Assembly: GCA_023151275.1 (NCBI GenBank)
Contig: JAKLJI010000013.1
Span: 57,066 to 111,222 of the forward strand
Direction: 5' to 3'
Source: Bacteroidia bacterium
GTDB taxonomy: Bacteria > Bacteroidota > Bacteroidia > UKL13-3
DNA length: 54,157 nucleotides
The number at the start of each line of letters is the position of its first letter. The first letter of the stretch is position 1. Below, piece by piece: positions 45,633-54,157 of this stretch. The notes beneath the pieces are model-generated. The model was not told the origin of the DNA. It saw only the letters and a program-made list of their open reading frames with translations, and searched no databases. The position numbers and the translations under genes are program-made.

Positions 45633-46037
45633 ATGCTTGATAAAATAGAACATATCGGAATTGCAGTAAAAAACGCAGCTATCTCCAAAGAACTTTTTAG
45701 CAAACTTTTCAATACCCCACCCTACAAGGAAGAAGAGGTTGTTAGTGAAGGTGTGAAGACCATATTCTTCCAAACAGGACCCAACAAAATCGAATTGCTT
45801 GAAGCGAGTAACCCTGAAAGTCCAATTGCTAAATTCATAGAAAAAAGAGGTGAAGGAATCCATCATATTGCCTTTGCTGTAGAAAACATTGAGGCAGAAA
45901 TAGAACGGCTAAAACAAGAAGGATTTCAATTTATTCAAGAGGTGCCCAAGGATGGTGCCGACAATAAACGCATTGTTTTTTTACACCCCAAATCAACCAA
46001 TGGCGTTTTGATTGAATTATGCCAGGAAAAGTCTTAA
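45633..46037 (+). CDS. mce: Methylmalonyl-CoA epimerase
   Basis: A 134-residue glyoxalase-fold enzyme that interconverts the 2R and 2S forms of methylmalonyl-CoA. The metal ligands are in place: His 7 in KIEHIGIAV, Glu 54 in NKIELLEAS, His 77/78 in GEGIHHIAFAVE and Glu 128 in VLIELCQE. The typical LHPKSTNGVL segment precedes the last ligand. It supports propionate metabolism together with methylmalonyl-CoA mutase, which is not in this window. It starts 3 bp after the phosphopantetheinyl transferase stop and 15 bp before the next gene. Confidence 0.95.
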   Translation: MLDKIEHIGIAVKNAAISKELFSKLFNTPPYKEEEVVSEGVKTIFFQTGPNKIELLEASNPESPIAKFIEKRGEGIHHIAFAVENIEAEIERLKQEGFQFIQEVPKDGADNKRIVFLHPKSTNGVLIELCQEKS

Positions 46038-46052
46038 GCTGAAGACTAAACT

Positions 46053-46553
46053 ATGAGACATATATTAAATATTGGAATATTACTTTGCCTGCTCTTACCT
46101 TTTTTGAATACGAGTTGCAATACACCTACCTATTCCCTCGAACAAGAAAAAGAACGATTGAACATTCGCCTAGAACAAGATGTGTTGAATAAAACTCAAA
46201 TTGATTCCATAAAGGATAGATTGGTTGAAATTCAAACCAAAATGGAGGAGGAATCTGTGAAACCTGCAATGTTGAAATGGTTTGAGCACATAACAATGGA
46301 AAAGGGAATTTGGCGGGGATATGATTTAGTGGGATTTCCCCCTGTAACAATTTGGCTTTTGAGTGCTATAATCAACTTAATACTTGGATTTAAGACAGTT
46401 CATACCGACAAATTTCATAAAACACTTTTGTGGTTAATGCCCTTAAGTCTAGCTTCCATGGTTTTTCTTCAAGACCCCTATGACCTGATGTATGGTTATT
46501 GGTTAGCCTTCTTGTTAAGCGCTTTCAAATTATTCAGGCAATACGTTGCTTAG
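46053..46553 (+). CDS. Hypothetical membrane lipoprotein
   Basis: A 166-residue protein of no recognised family. It opens with a lipoprotein-type signal (hydrophobic core to FLNTSC, lipid Cys at 22) and a charged coiled-coil stretch at about 29-70 (LEQEKERLNIRLEQDVL and then LVEIQTKMEEE). Two to three membrane helices follow (about 99-116 PVTIWLLSAIINLILGF, 123-142 and 147-163). A lipid anchor with several membrane helices is unusual, so the Cys may not be lipidated. It lies 15 bp after mce, so it may be co-transcribed, and before a hairpin and the mfd gene. Confidence 0.75.
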   Translation: MRHILNIGILLCLLLPFLNTSCNTPTYSLEQEKERLNIRLEQDVLNKTQIDSIKDRLVEIQTKMEEESVKPAMLKWFEHITMEKGIWRGYDLVGFPPVTIWLLSAIINLILGFKTVHTDKFHKTLLWLMPLSLASMVFLQDPYDLMYGYWLAFLLSAFKLFRQYVA

Positions 46554-46586
46554 CCAAATCCTAGTATTAATAATATTACTTTTGCA

Positions 46587-46612
46587 AAGCCCATTCAAAC
46601 CAGAATGGGCTT
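46587..46612. terminator. Hairpin before mfd
   Basis: AAGCCCATTC (46587-46596) pairs perfectly with GAATGGGCTT (46603-46612) around a 6-nt loop. It lies 33 bp after the lipoprotein stop and 18 bp before the mfd start. A TACTTTTG at 46577-46584 could be a -7 box, in which case the stem would sit in the mfd leader. Terminator or leader structure remain equally possible. Confidence 0.5.
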
Positions 46613-46630
46613 ATTGCGTTTAAAAAGTTA

Positions 46631-49600
46631 ATGAAGATTCAGGAGTTATTCAGCCATATTCAGGATTTAGAACACTTTCAGGATTTCCTTGCAAGTCAAC
46701 GAAAAAATCAAGCCAGAATCCATCTGAATGGACTGGTAGGTTCATCAGCTGCTGTCCTTGCGGCAAGCAGTTGGAGTGTACAAGCCCAATGTGCTGTTTT
46801 TGTGTTGAGTAATCCGGATGATGCAGCATACTTCTATTCAGATTTGAACAATCTTCTCGAAGGCAAAACCATCCTGATGTTGCCCGCTTCTTTTAAAAGG
46901 TCTTTCAATCCTTCAAGCCTAGAAAACCACCGAGTGCTTGAACGTGCTGAAATTTTGAACCGATTAAAACAACGTAACAACAATCCGGAATTGGTTGTAA
47001 CCACTCCTGAAGCTATTGCAGAATGGGTTATCAGTGAATCTGAATTGGAAAGCAATACGTTTGAATTGCGAAAAGGGGCCCAGCTTGACATGGATTTCTT
47101 CATTGAATTTTTAAATGAGCATCATTTTGAACGGGAGGACTTTGTTTATGAAGCAGGAACCTATTCCATTCGCGGTGGCATCATTGATGTATTTTCATTT
47201 AGCAACGAACAACCTTATCGTATTGAATTGGTTGGAGACGAAATTGAATCCATACGCACATTTAATCCTGTAGATCAGTTGTCGGTAAAAAAGGTAGACC
47301 GCTTTTTTATCATCCCCGATGTTCAAAAAAATAAGAATAAGCAGGAGGAGTTGTTTCATTACCTTCCGGAGGATACCATTTTTTGGTTTGATGACCTTAA
47401 CCTGGCCAGAGAGCAATTAAAATCCGGATTTGAAAAAGCTGAAAAATGGTTTTCGGAAAACCATGATCATGAACTAAAGGAGAAAAATCCAGATGAACTT
47501 TGGATGAATTTGGAGTCTTGGCAAAAACAGATTTACAAGTATCGGATTGTTGAATTTGGAACCCGTAAACATTTTAAACAAATTGATGCTTCAATTGCCT
47601 TTCAAGTAGCTCCGCAACCCTTGTTCCACAAAAATTTCAGAATGCTATGTGAAAACCTGAAGGAAAACACAAATAATGGCTATTCCAATTTAATCTTCAG
47701 CGAGAGTTCACGGCAAATAGAACGCTTGTACACCATTTTTGAAGACCTGGACAAGGATGTTAAATTTACTCCTATTTATCATGGCATTAGCAATGGCTTT
47801 CTGTTTCGTGATATTAAACTGGCCTGTTATACCGAACATCAGGTATTCGACAGATTCTACAAGGGCAAAGTCAAAAGTGGATTCAGCAACAATAAACTAA
47901 TAACCTTAAAAGAGCTTAAGGAACTTAAACCAGGAGACTTTGTAACCCATATCGATCATGGAATTGGGAAGTTTGCAGGACTTGAAAAGTTGGAAATCAA
48001 TGGCCATGTTCAAGAAGCTGTAAGGTTAGTTTATAAGAACAACGACCTGCTTTATGTGAGCATTAACTCACTACACAAGATTTCAAAATATGTAGGCAAA
48101 GAAGGAACCGAACCCAGGATGAACAAATTGGGCAGCGATGCCTGGGAGAAATTAAAATCAAACACCAAGAAGAAGGTAAAAGATATTGCACGAGACCTCA
48201 TTAAGCTGTATGCCAAAAGAAAATCACAATCAGGCCACCCCTTCTCACCTGATTCCTACATGCAAGTAGAACTGGAAGCATCTTTCATGTATGAAGATAC
48301 TCCAGACCAAAGCAAAGCCACAATAGATGTAAAAAAGGATATGGAAAGTCCGCATCCCATGGACAGGTTGGTTTGCGGTGATGTAGGATTTGGCAAAACG
48401 GAGATTGCCATTCGGGCAGCCTTTAAGGCAATTGCCGATAGCAAGCAGGTGGCAGTTCTTGTACCAACAACCATTTTAGCCAATCAACATTATAGAACCT
48501 TTCGTGATAGATTGAAAGACTTTCCTTGTCAAGTGGATTATGTCAATCGATTCAAATCAGCAGCTGAGCAAAAAGAAGTATTGAAAAAGGTTGCCGATGG
48601 AAAAGTTGATTTGCTAATAGGCACACATAAAATACTTGGAAAAGAAATAAAATTCAAAGATTTGGGTCTGCTAATTATAGATGAGGAACAAAAGTTTGGT
48701 GTAGCAGCCAAAGAAAAACTCAAAGGCCTAAAAACAAATGTTGATACGCTCACCTTAACGGCAACTCCAATTCCAAGAACCTTGCATTTCTCCCTAATGG
48801 GTGCGCGCGACTTATCAGTAATCAATACTCCTCCACCCAACAGGCAGCCTGTAACAACAGAATTGCACAACTTCAACGAAGAGCTAATTCGCGAAGCATT
48901 GATGCAAGAAATTGAGCGAGGGGGACAAGTGTTTTTTGTCCATCACCGCGTAAAGGATATTTATGAAATTGCAGATTTACTTGCACGCATTTGCCCTGGT
49001 ATTAAAGTTGGTGTAGCCCATGGTCAATTGGAAGGTGAAAAGTTAGAAGATGTGATGATTCGCTTCATTGAAGGAGAATACGATGTCCTTGTAGCAACAA
49101 CCATTATTGAAGCCGGACTCGATATTCCAAATGCCAATACCATTATCATCAACAACGCGCACATGTTTGGTTTGAGCGACCTTCACCAGATGCGTGGTCG
49201 TGTTGGAAGGAGCAATAAAAAGGCCTTTTGTTACCTGTTAGTTCCGGGTATGACAACCTTAACCAATGATGCAAGAAGAAGGCTTCAGGCCATTGAAGAA
49301 TTTAGCGAACTGGGAAGTGGCTTTAATGTTGCCATGCGCGATTTGGACATTCGTGGGGCAGGTAATTTACTTGGTGGCGAACAAAGCGGTTTCATCGCTG
49401 AAATTGGATTTGAAATGTATCACAAGATTTTAGATGAAGCCATTCATGAACTGAAAGAAGATGAATTTGCAGAGTTGTTTAAGGAGGATAGTACTCTTCA
49501 ACGACTTGAGTCGAGGGATTGCAATCTTGAATCGGATTTTGAAGCACTCATACCTGACCAGTATGTACGAAACATAGGGGAACGATTAAGCTTGTACAAT

Positions 49601-49975
49601 ACCTTATCTACACTTTCTACTGAAGAACAACTTGAAAAATTCGGAGAAGAACTAAGAGACAGGTTTGGAGAACTACCTACACAGGTACTTGATTTATTTG
49701 ACTTGATTCGTGTGCGTGAGTTAGGCAAGAAGATAGGCTTTGAACGCATGGTGCTAAAGGCCGGTAAAATGGCAGCTTACTTCCCACCTGAAAGCAAGCA
49801 GTTCTATTATCAATCAGAAAAGTTTGAACGCATTATAACCTATATCCAACAACAACCAAATCTTCTCCGTCTGAAACAAACCGGCACTATTCTATCAATG
49901 CAGGTTCAACCGGTGAATACGATAAAACATGCACATCATATTTTATCTCGCTTGTATCAAACCATAGAAAGTTAA
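46631..49975 (+). CDS. mfd: Transcription-repair coupling factor
   Basis: An 1114-residue Mfd. The N-terminal UvrB-like and UvrA-binding modules (about 1-430) include YEAGTYSIRGGIIDVFSF. The RNA-polymerase-interacting (CarD-like) domain is near 430-500 (LKPGDFVTHIDHGIGKFAGL). The SF2 translocase has Walker A GDVGFGKTE (Lys 589) and the DEEQ motif (IIDEEQKFG), with the conserved ATTIIEAGLDIPNANTIIIN and QMRGRVGRSNKKAFCYLL. The C-terminal TRCF domain follows. It pushes stalled polymerase off DNA lesions and recruits UvrA. The length is normal, and no motif is missing. Confidence 0.98.
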   Translation: MKIQELFSHIQDLEHFQDFLASQRKNQARIHLNGLVGSSAAVLAASSWSVQAQCAVFVLSNPDDAAYFYSDLNNLLEGKTILMLPASFKRSFNPSSLENHRVLERAEILNRLKQRNNNPELVVTTPEAIAEWVISESELESNTFELRKGAQLDMDFFIEFLNEHHFEREDFVYEAGTYSIRGGIIDVFSFSNEQPYRIELVGDEIESIRTFNPVDQLSVKKVDRFFIIPDVQKNKNKQEELFHYLPEDTIFWFDDLNLAREQLKSGFEKAEKWFSENHDHELKEKNPDELWMNLESWQKQIYKYRIVEFGTRKHFKQIDASIAFQVAPQPLFHKNFRMLCENLKENTNNGYSNLIFSESSRQIERLYTIFEDLDKDVKFTPIYHGISNGFLFRDIKLACYTEHQVFDRFYKGKVKSGFSNNKLITLKELKELKPGDFVTHIDHGIGKFAGLEKLEINGHVQEAVRLVYKNNDLLYVSINSLHKISKYVGKEGTEPRMNKLGSDAWEKLKSNTKKKVKDIARDLIKLYAKRKSQSGHPFSPDSYMQVELEASFMYEDTPDQSKATIDVKKDMESPHPMDRLVCGDVGFGKTEIAIRAAFKAIADSKQVAVLVPTTILANQHYRTFRDRLKDFPCQVDYVNRFKSAAEQKEVLKKVADGKVDLLIGTHKILGKEIKFKDLGLLIIDEEQKFGVAAKEKLKGLKTNVDTLTLTATPIPRTLHFSLMGARDLSVINTPPPNRQPVTTELHNFNEELIREALMQEIERGGQVFFVHHRVKDIYEIADLLARICPGIKVGVAHGQLEGEKLEDVMIRFIEGEYDVLVATTIIEAGLDIPNANTIIINNAHMFGLSDLHQMRGRVGRSNKKAFCYLLVPGMTTLTNDARRRLQAIEEFSELGSGFNVAMRDLDIRGAGNLLGGEQSGFIAEIGFEMYHKILDEAIHELKEDEFAELFKEDSTLQRLESRDCNLESDFEALIPDQYVRNIGERLSLYNTLSTLSTEEQLEKFGEELRDRFGELPTQVLDLFDLIRVRELGKKIGFERMVLKAGKMAAYFPPESKQFYYQSEKFERIITYIQQQPNLLRLKQTGTILSMQVQPVNTIKHAHHILSRLYQTIES

Positions 49976-49982
49976 GCATACT

Positions 49983-50125
49983 TTATTTCTTGATTAGGCC
50001 ATGCTTATCAACCCTTGCTCGACCTCTTCTTTCCTGGTCTTCTACACTTGGACAACGTTTAACTTTGCATGCCTGAACAAGGAATAAAACACCTAAAAGA
50101 AAAAGACAAATCCTCAGACTTCTCA
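49983..50125 (-). pseudogene. Possible small lipoprotein with a frameshift
   Basis: On the minus strand an ATG at 50125 gives MRSLRICLFF and stops, but shifting frame by one base in the T-rich run near 50098 continues into LGVLFLVQACKVKRCPSVED then a basic tail to TAA at 49983. Joined, it would be about 47 residues with a lipobox (LVQAC). The homopolymer run suggests a one-base deletion, a sequencing error or phase variation. Without homologues the gene is uncertain. Confidence 0.35.
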
Positions 50126-50157
50126 TCGTATAATTTTAAAAGAAGATAGTGATTAGA

Positions 50158-50188
50158 ATGAAAAAGGCCATGAATACTCACGGCCTTT
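50158..50188 (-). terminator. Terminator of the H1-like gene
   Basis: AAAGGCC (50163-50169) pairs with GGCCTTT (50182-50188) across a 12-nt loop. On the minus strand the stem runs into T residues, 22 bp after the Lys/Ala-repeat gene. Confidence 0.75.
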
Positions 50189-50210
50189 AATTCTTTTGGA
50201 GAAAGCTGAT

Positions 50211-50510
50211 TTATTTAGCGGCTTTCTTGGTTGCAGCTTTTTTAGTAGCGGCTTTCTTAGCAGCAGCTTTCTTTGGAGCAGCCTTCTTAGTTGCAGCTTT
50301 TTTGGTAGCGGCTTTCTTAGCAGCGGCTTTTTTAGGAGCAGCTTTCTTTGTAGCAGCTTTCTTAGTTGCAGCCTTCTTAGCAGCAGCTTTTTTAGGAGCA
50401 GCCTTCTTTGTAGCAGCTTTTTTAGTTGCAGCTTTCTTGGCAGCAGCTTTCTTTGGAGCAGCAGCCTTGCTTGGTGCAGCGGCTTTTTTAGTTTTTTTGG
50501 TTGTTGCCAT
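50211..50510 (-). CDS. Histone H1-like Lys/Ala-rich repeat protein
   Basis: A 99-residue protein composed almost only of Ala, Lys, Thr and Pro. After MATTKKTKKAAAPSK come nearly four tandem copies of a 20-residue unit (APKKAAAKKAATKKAATKKA), encoded by 60-bp DNA repeats. The composition resembles the C-terminal tail of histone H1 and bacterial H1-like proteins such as Hc1/Hc2 or AlgP, which bind and compact DNA. The net charge is strongly positive. It has its own promoter (50540) and terminator (50158). The tandem repeats are prone to copy-number change. The plus-strand ORFs in the same region are its complement. Confidence 0.85.
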   Translation of the reverse strand: MATTKKTKKAAAPSKAAAPKKAAAKKAATKKAATKKAAPKKAAAKKAATKKAATKKAAPKKAAAKKAATKKAATKKAAPKKAAAKKAATKKAATKKAAK

Positions 50511-50539
50511 ACTTATAAAAATTTGATTGATTACGATAA

Positions 50540-50569
50540 CAAAGTTAGAAGGCGCTTGAAGATTTTCAA
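50540..50569 (-). promoter_or_regulatory. Promoter of the H1-like gene
   Basis: On the minus strand TTG (50569-50567), 19 nt, then TAACTTTG (50547-50540), a full match to the Bacteroidota form, about 30 bp before the ATG at 50510. Confidence 0.8.
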
Positions 50570-50803
50570 GTACCTGCTGTCTATCAAGAAAAAAAAATAA
50601 GCACTTACACTGTTGATAACTACAAGCAACAAATGAAGGCCTTTGTATTTACAAGGCTTTCCATGAAACATAGTCATAAACTACATGTGATTAAATTCAT
50701 GAAAGTAAGAAAGACAATCACTTTAACTGACTAGGTAATATTTATGTTATTCATCAATCTATTCTAATGATTAGGTTAAGTTTGCAAGGAAATATTACCA
50801 TTC

Positions 50804-52042
50804 ATGAAAGCTGAAATCATAACCATTGGAGATGAACTATTACTGGGTCAAGTAATCGATACAAACTCAGCGTGGCTGGGCCAGGAGCTAAATGCTTTGG
50901 GTATTCATGTCCATTATAAAACTGCTGTTTCTGATGATGAACAAGCTATACTTGATACACTAAAACTAGCTTCAAACAGAAGTTCAATTATCATCATGAC
51001 GGGTGGACTTGGGCCAACACGTGATGATATAACCAAGCATACCTTATGTAGATTTTTCAATACACATTTAGTACTCAATCAAGACGTGCTTTCATTCGTG
51101 AAAGAGATCTTTACCAAACGAAACTTACCCATGCTTGAAAGCAACAATCAACAAGCCATGTTACCAGCAATTGCTGATGTCTTGTGGAATCGCTCAGGCA
51201 CAGCACCAGGTATGTGGTTTGATCAAAACAACACCATCTACATCAGTATGCCAGGTGTTCCATTTGAGATGAAAACAATATTTAGCGAAGAAGTAATTCC
51301 CAAGCTAAAAAGCAGATTCTCGTTTCCTGCAATCATTCACAGAACGCTTCAAACCTGTTCCATTGGAGAAAGCTTTCTTGCAAAGAAAATTGAACACATA
51401 GAAAACCAACTTCCATCAAACATTAAACTGGCTTACTTGCCAGCTGTTGGAAGTGTAAGACTTCGCTTTAGTGCTTATGGAAATGATGAGATACTCTTGA
51501 AAGAAAGCCTTAATGAAATCATAGCTAAGGTATATAATGAAATAAGCGAATACATCTACGCAGAGGGCGAAGTAAGCTTATCAGAAACCATTGGCAAACT
51601 CCTTAAAGCAAAAGGAAAAACACTCGCAACTGCTGAAAGCTGCACAGGAGGATTCCTTGCACATCAAATCACACTTTCACCTGGAAGTTCAGCTTACTTC
51701 CTTGGGTCTGTTATTGCTTACCACAATTCAATCAAACAAAACGAACTTCATGTTTCATCAACTACATTGAAAGAACATGGAGCTGTTAGTGAAGCTTGTG
51801 TTTTAGAAATGGCACAAGCCATTCGCAAAAAAACCGGTGCTGATTATGGCTTATCAACTTCAGGAATTGCAGGTCCGGATGGAGGCACTGATGCTAAACC
51901 AGTAGGAACCGTTTGGATAGGATTCGCTTCTGAAACCAAATCCTTTGCAAAGGTGTTCAACATGGGCGACAATAGGGAACGCACCATACTTAGAACAGCA
52001 TTGATGGCGATGGATATTCTACGAAAAGAACTAATCGATTAA
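50804..52042 (+). CDS. cinA: CinA-family protein (NMN amidohydrolase-type domain)
   Basis: A 412-residue, two-domain CinA. The N-terminal MoCF-binding-like domain (1-165) begins EIITIGDELLLGQVIDTNSA and includes TGGLGPTRDDITK and PGVPFEMKTIF. The C-terminal PncC/NMN-deamidase domain (about 250-412) contains TLATAESCTGGFLAHQIT, a Ser/Thr-rich active-site region, and STSGIAGPDGGTDAKPVGTV. It may recycle nicotinamide mononucleotide and ADP-ribose. In some bacteria it is induced with competence genes. It starts after a -7-like TAAGTTTG (50777-50784) and is followed by uvrB after 2 bp, so the pair is likely co-transcribed. Confidence 0.95.
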   Translation: MKAEIITIGDELLLGQVIDTNSAWLGQELNALGIHVHYKTAVSDDEQAILDTLKLASNRSSIIIMTGGLGPTRDDITKHTLCRFFNTHLVLNQDVLSFVKEIFTKRNLPMLESNNQQAMLPAIADVLWNRSGTAPGMWFDQNNTIYISMPGVPFEMKTIFSEEVIPKLKSRFSFPAIIHRTLQTCSIGESFLAKKIEHIENQLPSNIKLAYLPAVGSVRLRFSAYGNDEILLKESLNEIIAKVYNEISEYIYAEGEVSLSETIGKLLKAKGKTLATAESCTGGFLAHQITLSPGSSAYFLGSVIAYHNSIKQNELHVSSTTLKEHGAVSEACVLEMAQAIRKKTGADYGLSTSGIAGPDGGTDAKPVGTVWIGFASETKSFAKVFNMGDNRERTILRTALMAMDILRKELID

Positions 52043-52044
52043 GC

Positions 52045-54081
52045 ATGGAATTTAAACTTGAATCGGAGTTTGAACCTACCGGTGATCAACCTCAGGCCAT
52101 TCGTTCATTGGTTGATGGAATCAATAAAGGTGAGCGCGCACAGGTATTGCTTGGTGTTACAGGATCGGGTAAAACATTTACAATGGCCAATGTTATTCAA
52201 CAAGTAAATAAACCTACCCTCATCATTAGCCATAACAAAACATTGGTTGCTCAATTGTATGGTGAATTCAAGCAGTTCTTTCCAGAAAATGCAGTAGAGT
52301 ATTTTGTTTCGTATTATGATTACTATCAACCGGAAGCATTCATACCAACAACGAATACTTACATCGAAAAAGACCTTCAGATAAACGATGAAATTGAAAA
52401 GCTTCGTTTAAAAACAACATCCTCTCTACTCTCGGGACGAAGAGATATTGTGGTGATGGCTTCTGTAAGTTGCATCTTTGGTGCTGGTAATCCCAAAGAT
52501 TATGAGAACTCAATTATTCGAGTTCAAAAAGGTCAAACCTTATCAAGAAACACCTTGCTGTATTCATTGGTTGATTCCTTGTACAGCAGAACAACAGCAG
52601 ATTTCCAACGTGGAAACTTTCGGGTAAAAGGGGATATTGTTGACGTATACCCTGCGTATGCAGACTTTGCTTTTCGCATTTCATTCTTTGGGAATGAAAT
52701 TGAAACCTTAGCGGTAATAGATCCAATCAGTGGTAGAAAACAAGAGGAAGTGGATCATATTGCAATCTTTCCAGCAAACATTTATGTTACACCGAAAGAC
52801 CAATTAAATCGCGCTATCCGAGAAATTCAAGACGACTTGGTTAAACAGGTTGACTATTTTAAATCAATTGGCAAATTTCTGGAAGCAAAACGCCTGGAAG
52901 AACGCACAAACTTTGACCTTGAAATGATTCGCGAGTTGGGCTATTGCAATGGCATTGAGAACTACAGCAGGTACATGGACCAACGCAAACCCGGTGACCG
53001 TCCATTCTGCTTGCTTGATTATTTCCCTAAAGACTTTTTATTAATCATTGATGAAAGCCATGTTACGATGCCTCAATTGCGAGGCATGTATGGAGGCGAT
53101 AGAAGCCGGAAAGAAAACCTGGTTGATTTTGGTTTCCGATTGCCATCAGCATTAGATAATCGGCCTTTAATTTTCAGCGAGTTTGAGCAAATGGTAAATC
53201 AGGTAGTTTATGTGAGTGCTACTCCAGCTGAATATGAAATCCGCGAATCGGAAGGCGTAATTGTTGAACAAATCATTCGACCAACCGGCCTCTTAGATCC
53301 CACTATTGAAGTAAGACCTTGCTTGAATCAGGTAGATGACCTCTTAGGTGAAATAGAAGAGCGAATTCAAATGGGCGATAGGATTCTTGTCACTACGCTT
53401 ACCAAAAGGATGGCTGAGGAATTAAGCAAATACCTCACTCGTGTAAATATCAAATGCAGATACATCCATTCCGAAGTAAAAACACTTGACCGAGTTGAAA
53501 TCTTAAGAGATTTAAGGCTTGGCAAATTTGATGTATTGGTTGGGGTGAACTTATTGCGTGAAGGATTGGACTTACCGGAAGTAAGCTTGGTTGCAATTAT
53601 GGATGCAGATAAAGAAGGATTCTTGAGAAACGACCGTTCACTTACCCAAACGATTGGTCGCGCTGCAAGAAATGAAAATGGAAAAGTAATCATGTATGCA
53701 GATACGGTTACAGATTCTATGCAAAAAACAATTGAGGAAACGAATCGTCGCCGGGATATTCAAATGGCCTACAACAAAAAGCATGGAATTACTCCAAGGA
53801 CCGTTCGAAAAAGCAAAGACGAAATACTTCGCCAAACTTCAGTTGCCGATGCTAGAACCGGTTCAGAAACACATGCCTATATTGAACCGGAAGAACCAAG
53901 TATTGCAGCTGATCCATTAGTAAAATACATGAGCAAAGAGCAATTGGAAAAGTCATTGGAGGAAACGAAAAAAAGAATGTTACAGGCTGCAAAAGATATG
54001 GAATTTATGGAAGCAGCTCGTTTAAGAGACGAGCTTTTTGCCATGCAGAAACAGCTGGAAGGAATGAGCAATTCTAAATGA
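52045..54081 (+). CDS. uvrB: UvrABC excinuclease subunit B
   Basis: A 678-residue UvrB. Walker A GVTGSGKT is at 37-44, the damage-binding beta-hairpin region YYDYYQPEAFIPTTNTYIEK follows near 92, and the DEAD-like motif IIDESHVT is near 334. The helicase motif VI reads QTIGRAARNENGKVIMYAD. The C-terminal UVR domain (about 632-668) is LEKSLEETKKRMLQAAKDM, which contacts UvrC. All key motifs are present and the length is normal. With Mfd in the same region, the window carries two nucleotide excision repair factors. uvrA and uvrC are not visible here. Confidence 0.98.
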   Translation: MEFKLESEFEPTGDQPQAIRSLVDGINKGERAQVLLGVTGSGKTFTMANVIQQVNKPTLIISHNKTLVAQLYGEFKQFFPENAVEYFVSYYDYYQPEAFIPTTNTYIEKDLQINDEIEKLRLKTTSSLLSGRRDIVVMASVSCIFGAGNPKDYENSIIRVQKGQTLSRNTLLYSLVDSLYSRTTADFQRGNFRVKGDIVDVYPAYADFAFRISFFGNEIETLAVIDPISGRKQEEVDHIAIFPANIYVTPKDQLNRAIREIQDDLVKQVDYFKSIGKFLEAKRLEERTNFDLEMIRELGYCNGIENYSRYMDQRKPGDRPFCLLDYFPKDFLLIIDESHVTMPQLRGMYGGDRSRKENLVDFGFRLPSALDNRPLIFSEFEQMVNQVVYVSATPAEYEIRESEGVIVEQIIRPTGLLDPTIEVRPCLNQVDDLLGEIEERIQMGDRILVTTLTKRMAEELSKYLTRVNIKCRYIHSEVKTLDRVEILRDLRLGKFDVLVGVNLLREGLDLPEVSLVAIMDADKEGFLRNDRSLTQTIGRAARNENGKVIMYADTVTDSMQKTIEETNRRRDIQMAYNKKHGITPRTVRKSKDEILRQTSVADARTGSETHAYIEPEEPSIAADPLVKYMSKEQLEKSLEETKKRMLQAAKDMEFMEAARLRDELFAMQKQLEGMSNSK

Positions 54082-54112
54082 ATGAGTTACCTTACCAGCC
54101 AATTGACACATT

Positions 54113-54153
54113 AAAGAAAAGGCCACTTGTAGGTTACAAGTGGCCTTTTCTTT
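54113..54153 (+). terminator. Terminator of uvrB
   Basis: An 18-bp perfect inverted repeat (54113-54130 with 54136-54153) around a 5-nt loop ends in TTTTCTTTTT at the window edge. This symmetric stem could terminate transcription from both sides. Confidence 0.9.
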
Positions 54154-54157
54154 TTAT

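Noticed and set aside
50220-50460. CRISPR-like periodicity of about 60 bp
   Set aside because: No unique spacers. The periodic units are contiguous codons of one repeat protein.
50196-50600. Plus-strand ORFs across the Lys/Ala-repeat gene
   Set aside because: They are the complement of the tandem 60-bp repeats. Composition (Ser/Phe/Leu only) is an artefact, and the minus strand has promoter and terminator.
50777-50784. Full promoter for cinA
   Set aside because: The TAAGTTTG -7 box is good, but no TTG is found at 17-23 nt upstream, so it is mentioned only as a possible box.

Overview
The window is a chromosomal segment of a Bacteroidota (Bacteroidetes) bacterium, most likely from the Flavobacteriia/Sphingobacteriia side. 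The signs are A+T-rich codon use, a LytS-type kinase with a propeller sensor, DUF4199 and BatA-type genes, and promoters of the Bacteroidota form TTG-N19..21-TAnnTTTG at several genes. Start codons mostly lack a Shine-Dalgarno sequence, with a conspicuous exception at rpsU. No genus can be named from the sequence alone.

Layout. Positions 1-1181 hold the 5' part of a secreted repeat protein (minus strand, running off the left edge). Positions 1539-5239 encode a membrane sensor kinase and a LytTR response regulator that overlap by 4 bp. Positions 5240-6749 are a decayed, hairpin-rich spacer with remnants of an integrase and a four-helix-bundle gene. Positions 6750-20878 are a defence/accessory island: dinD, rhuM, then hsdM-hsdS, a GxxExxY cassette with terminal inverted repeats, an unknown gene, a nuclease-like gene broken by an in-frame TAG, a small charged protein, a RecQ helicase fused to a phosphoribosyltransferase-like domain, a DprA-like protein and hsdR. 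Thus at least six genes lie between the specificity and restriction subunits of one type I R-M system. Short copies of the HsdS C-terminal coding end recur between them, which suggests stepwise insertion or allele replacement.

Positions 21017-34186 (minus strand) are the core transcription/translation cluster: tRNA-Thr, tRNA-Tyr, tRNA-Gly, tRNA-Thr, tuf, tRNA-Trp, secE, nusG, rplK, rplA, rplJ, rplL, rpoB, rpoC. It has a promoter upstream of the tRNAs and a strong terminator after rpoC. Next come hpf, xerC and rpsU (minus). A tight minus-strand operon follows: a dihydroorotase-like protein lacking the metal ligands, a hypothetical protein, a DUF4199 protein and two glycosyltransferases. A BatA-like gene lies upstream of it.

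Positions 43210-54157 hold an SDR protein, a WD40 protein, a phosphopantetheinyl transferase, methylmalonyl-CoA epimerase, a small membrane lipoprotein, mfd, a histone H1-like Lys/Ala repeat protein, a CinA-family gene and uvrB. mfd and uvrB belong to nucleotide excision repair.

The best candidate for an undescribed system is the small protein / RecQ-PRTase / DprA block at 14240-17652. It is translationally packed and nested inside the type I R-M operon.
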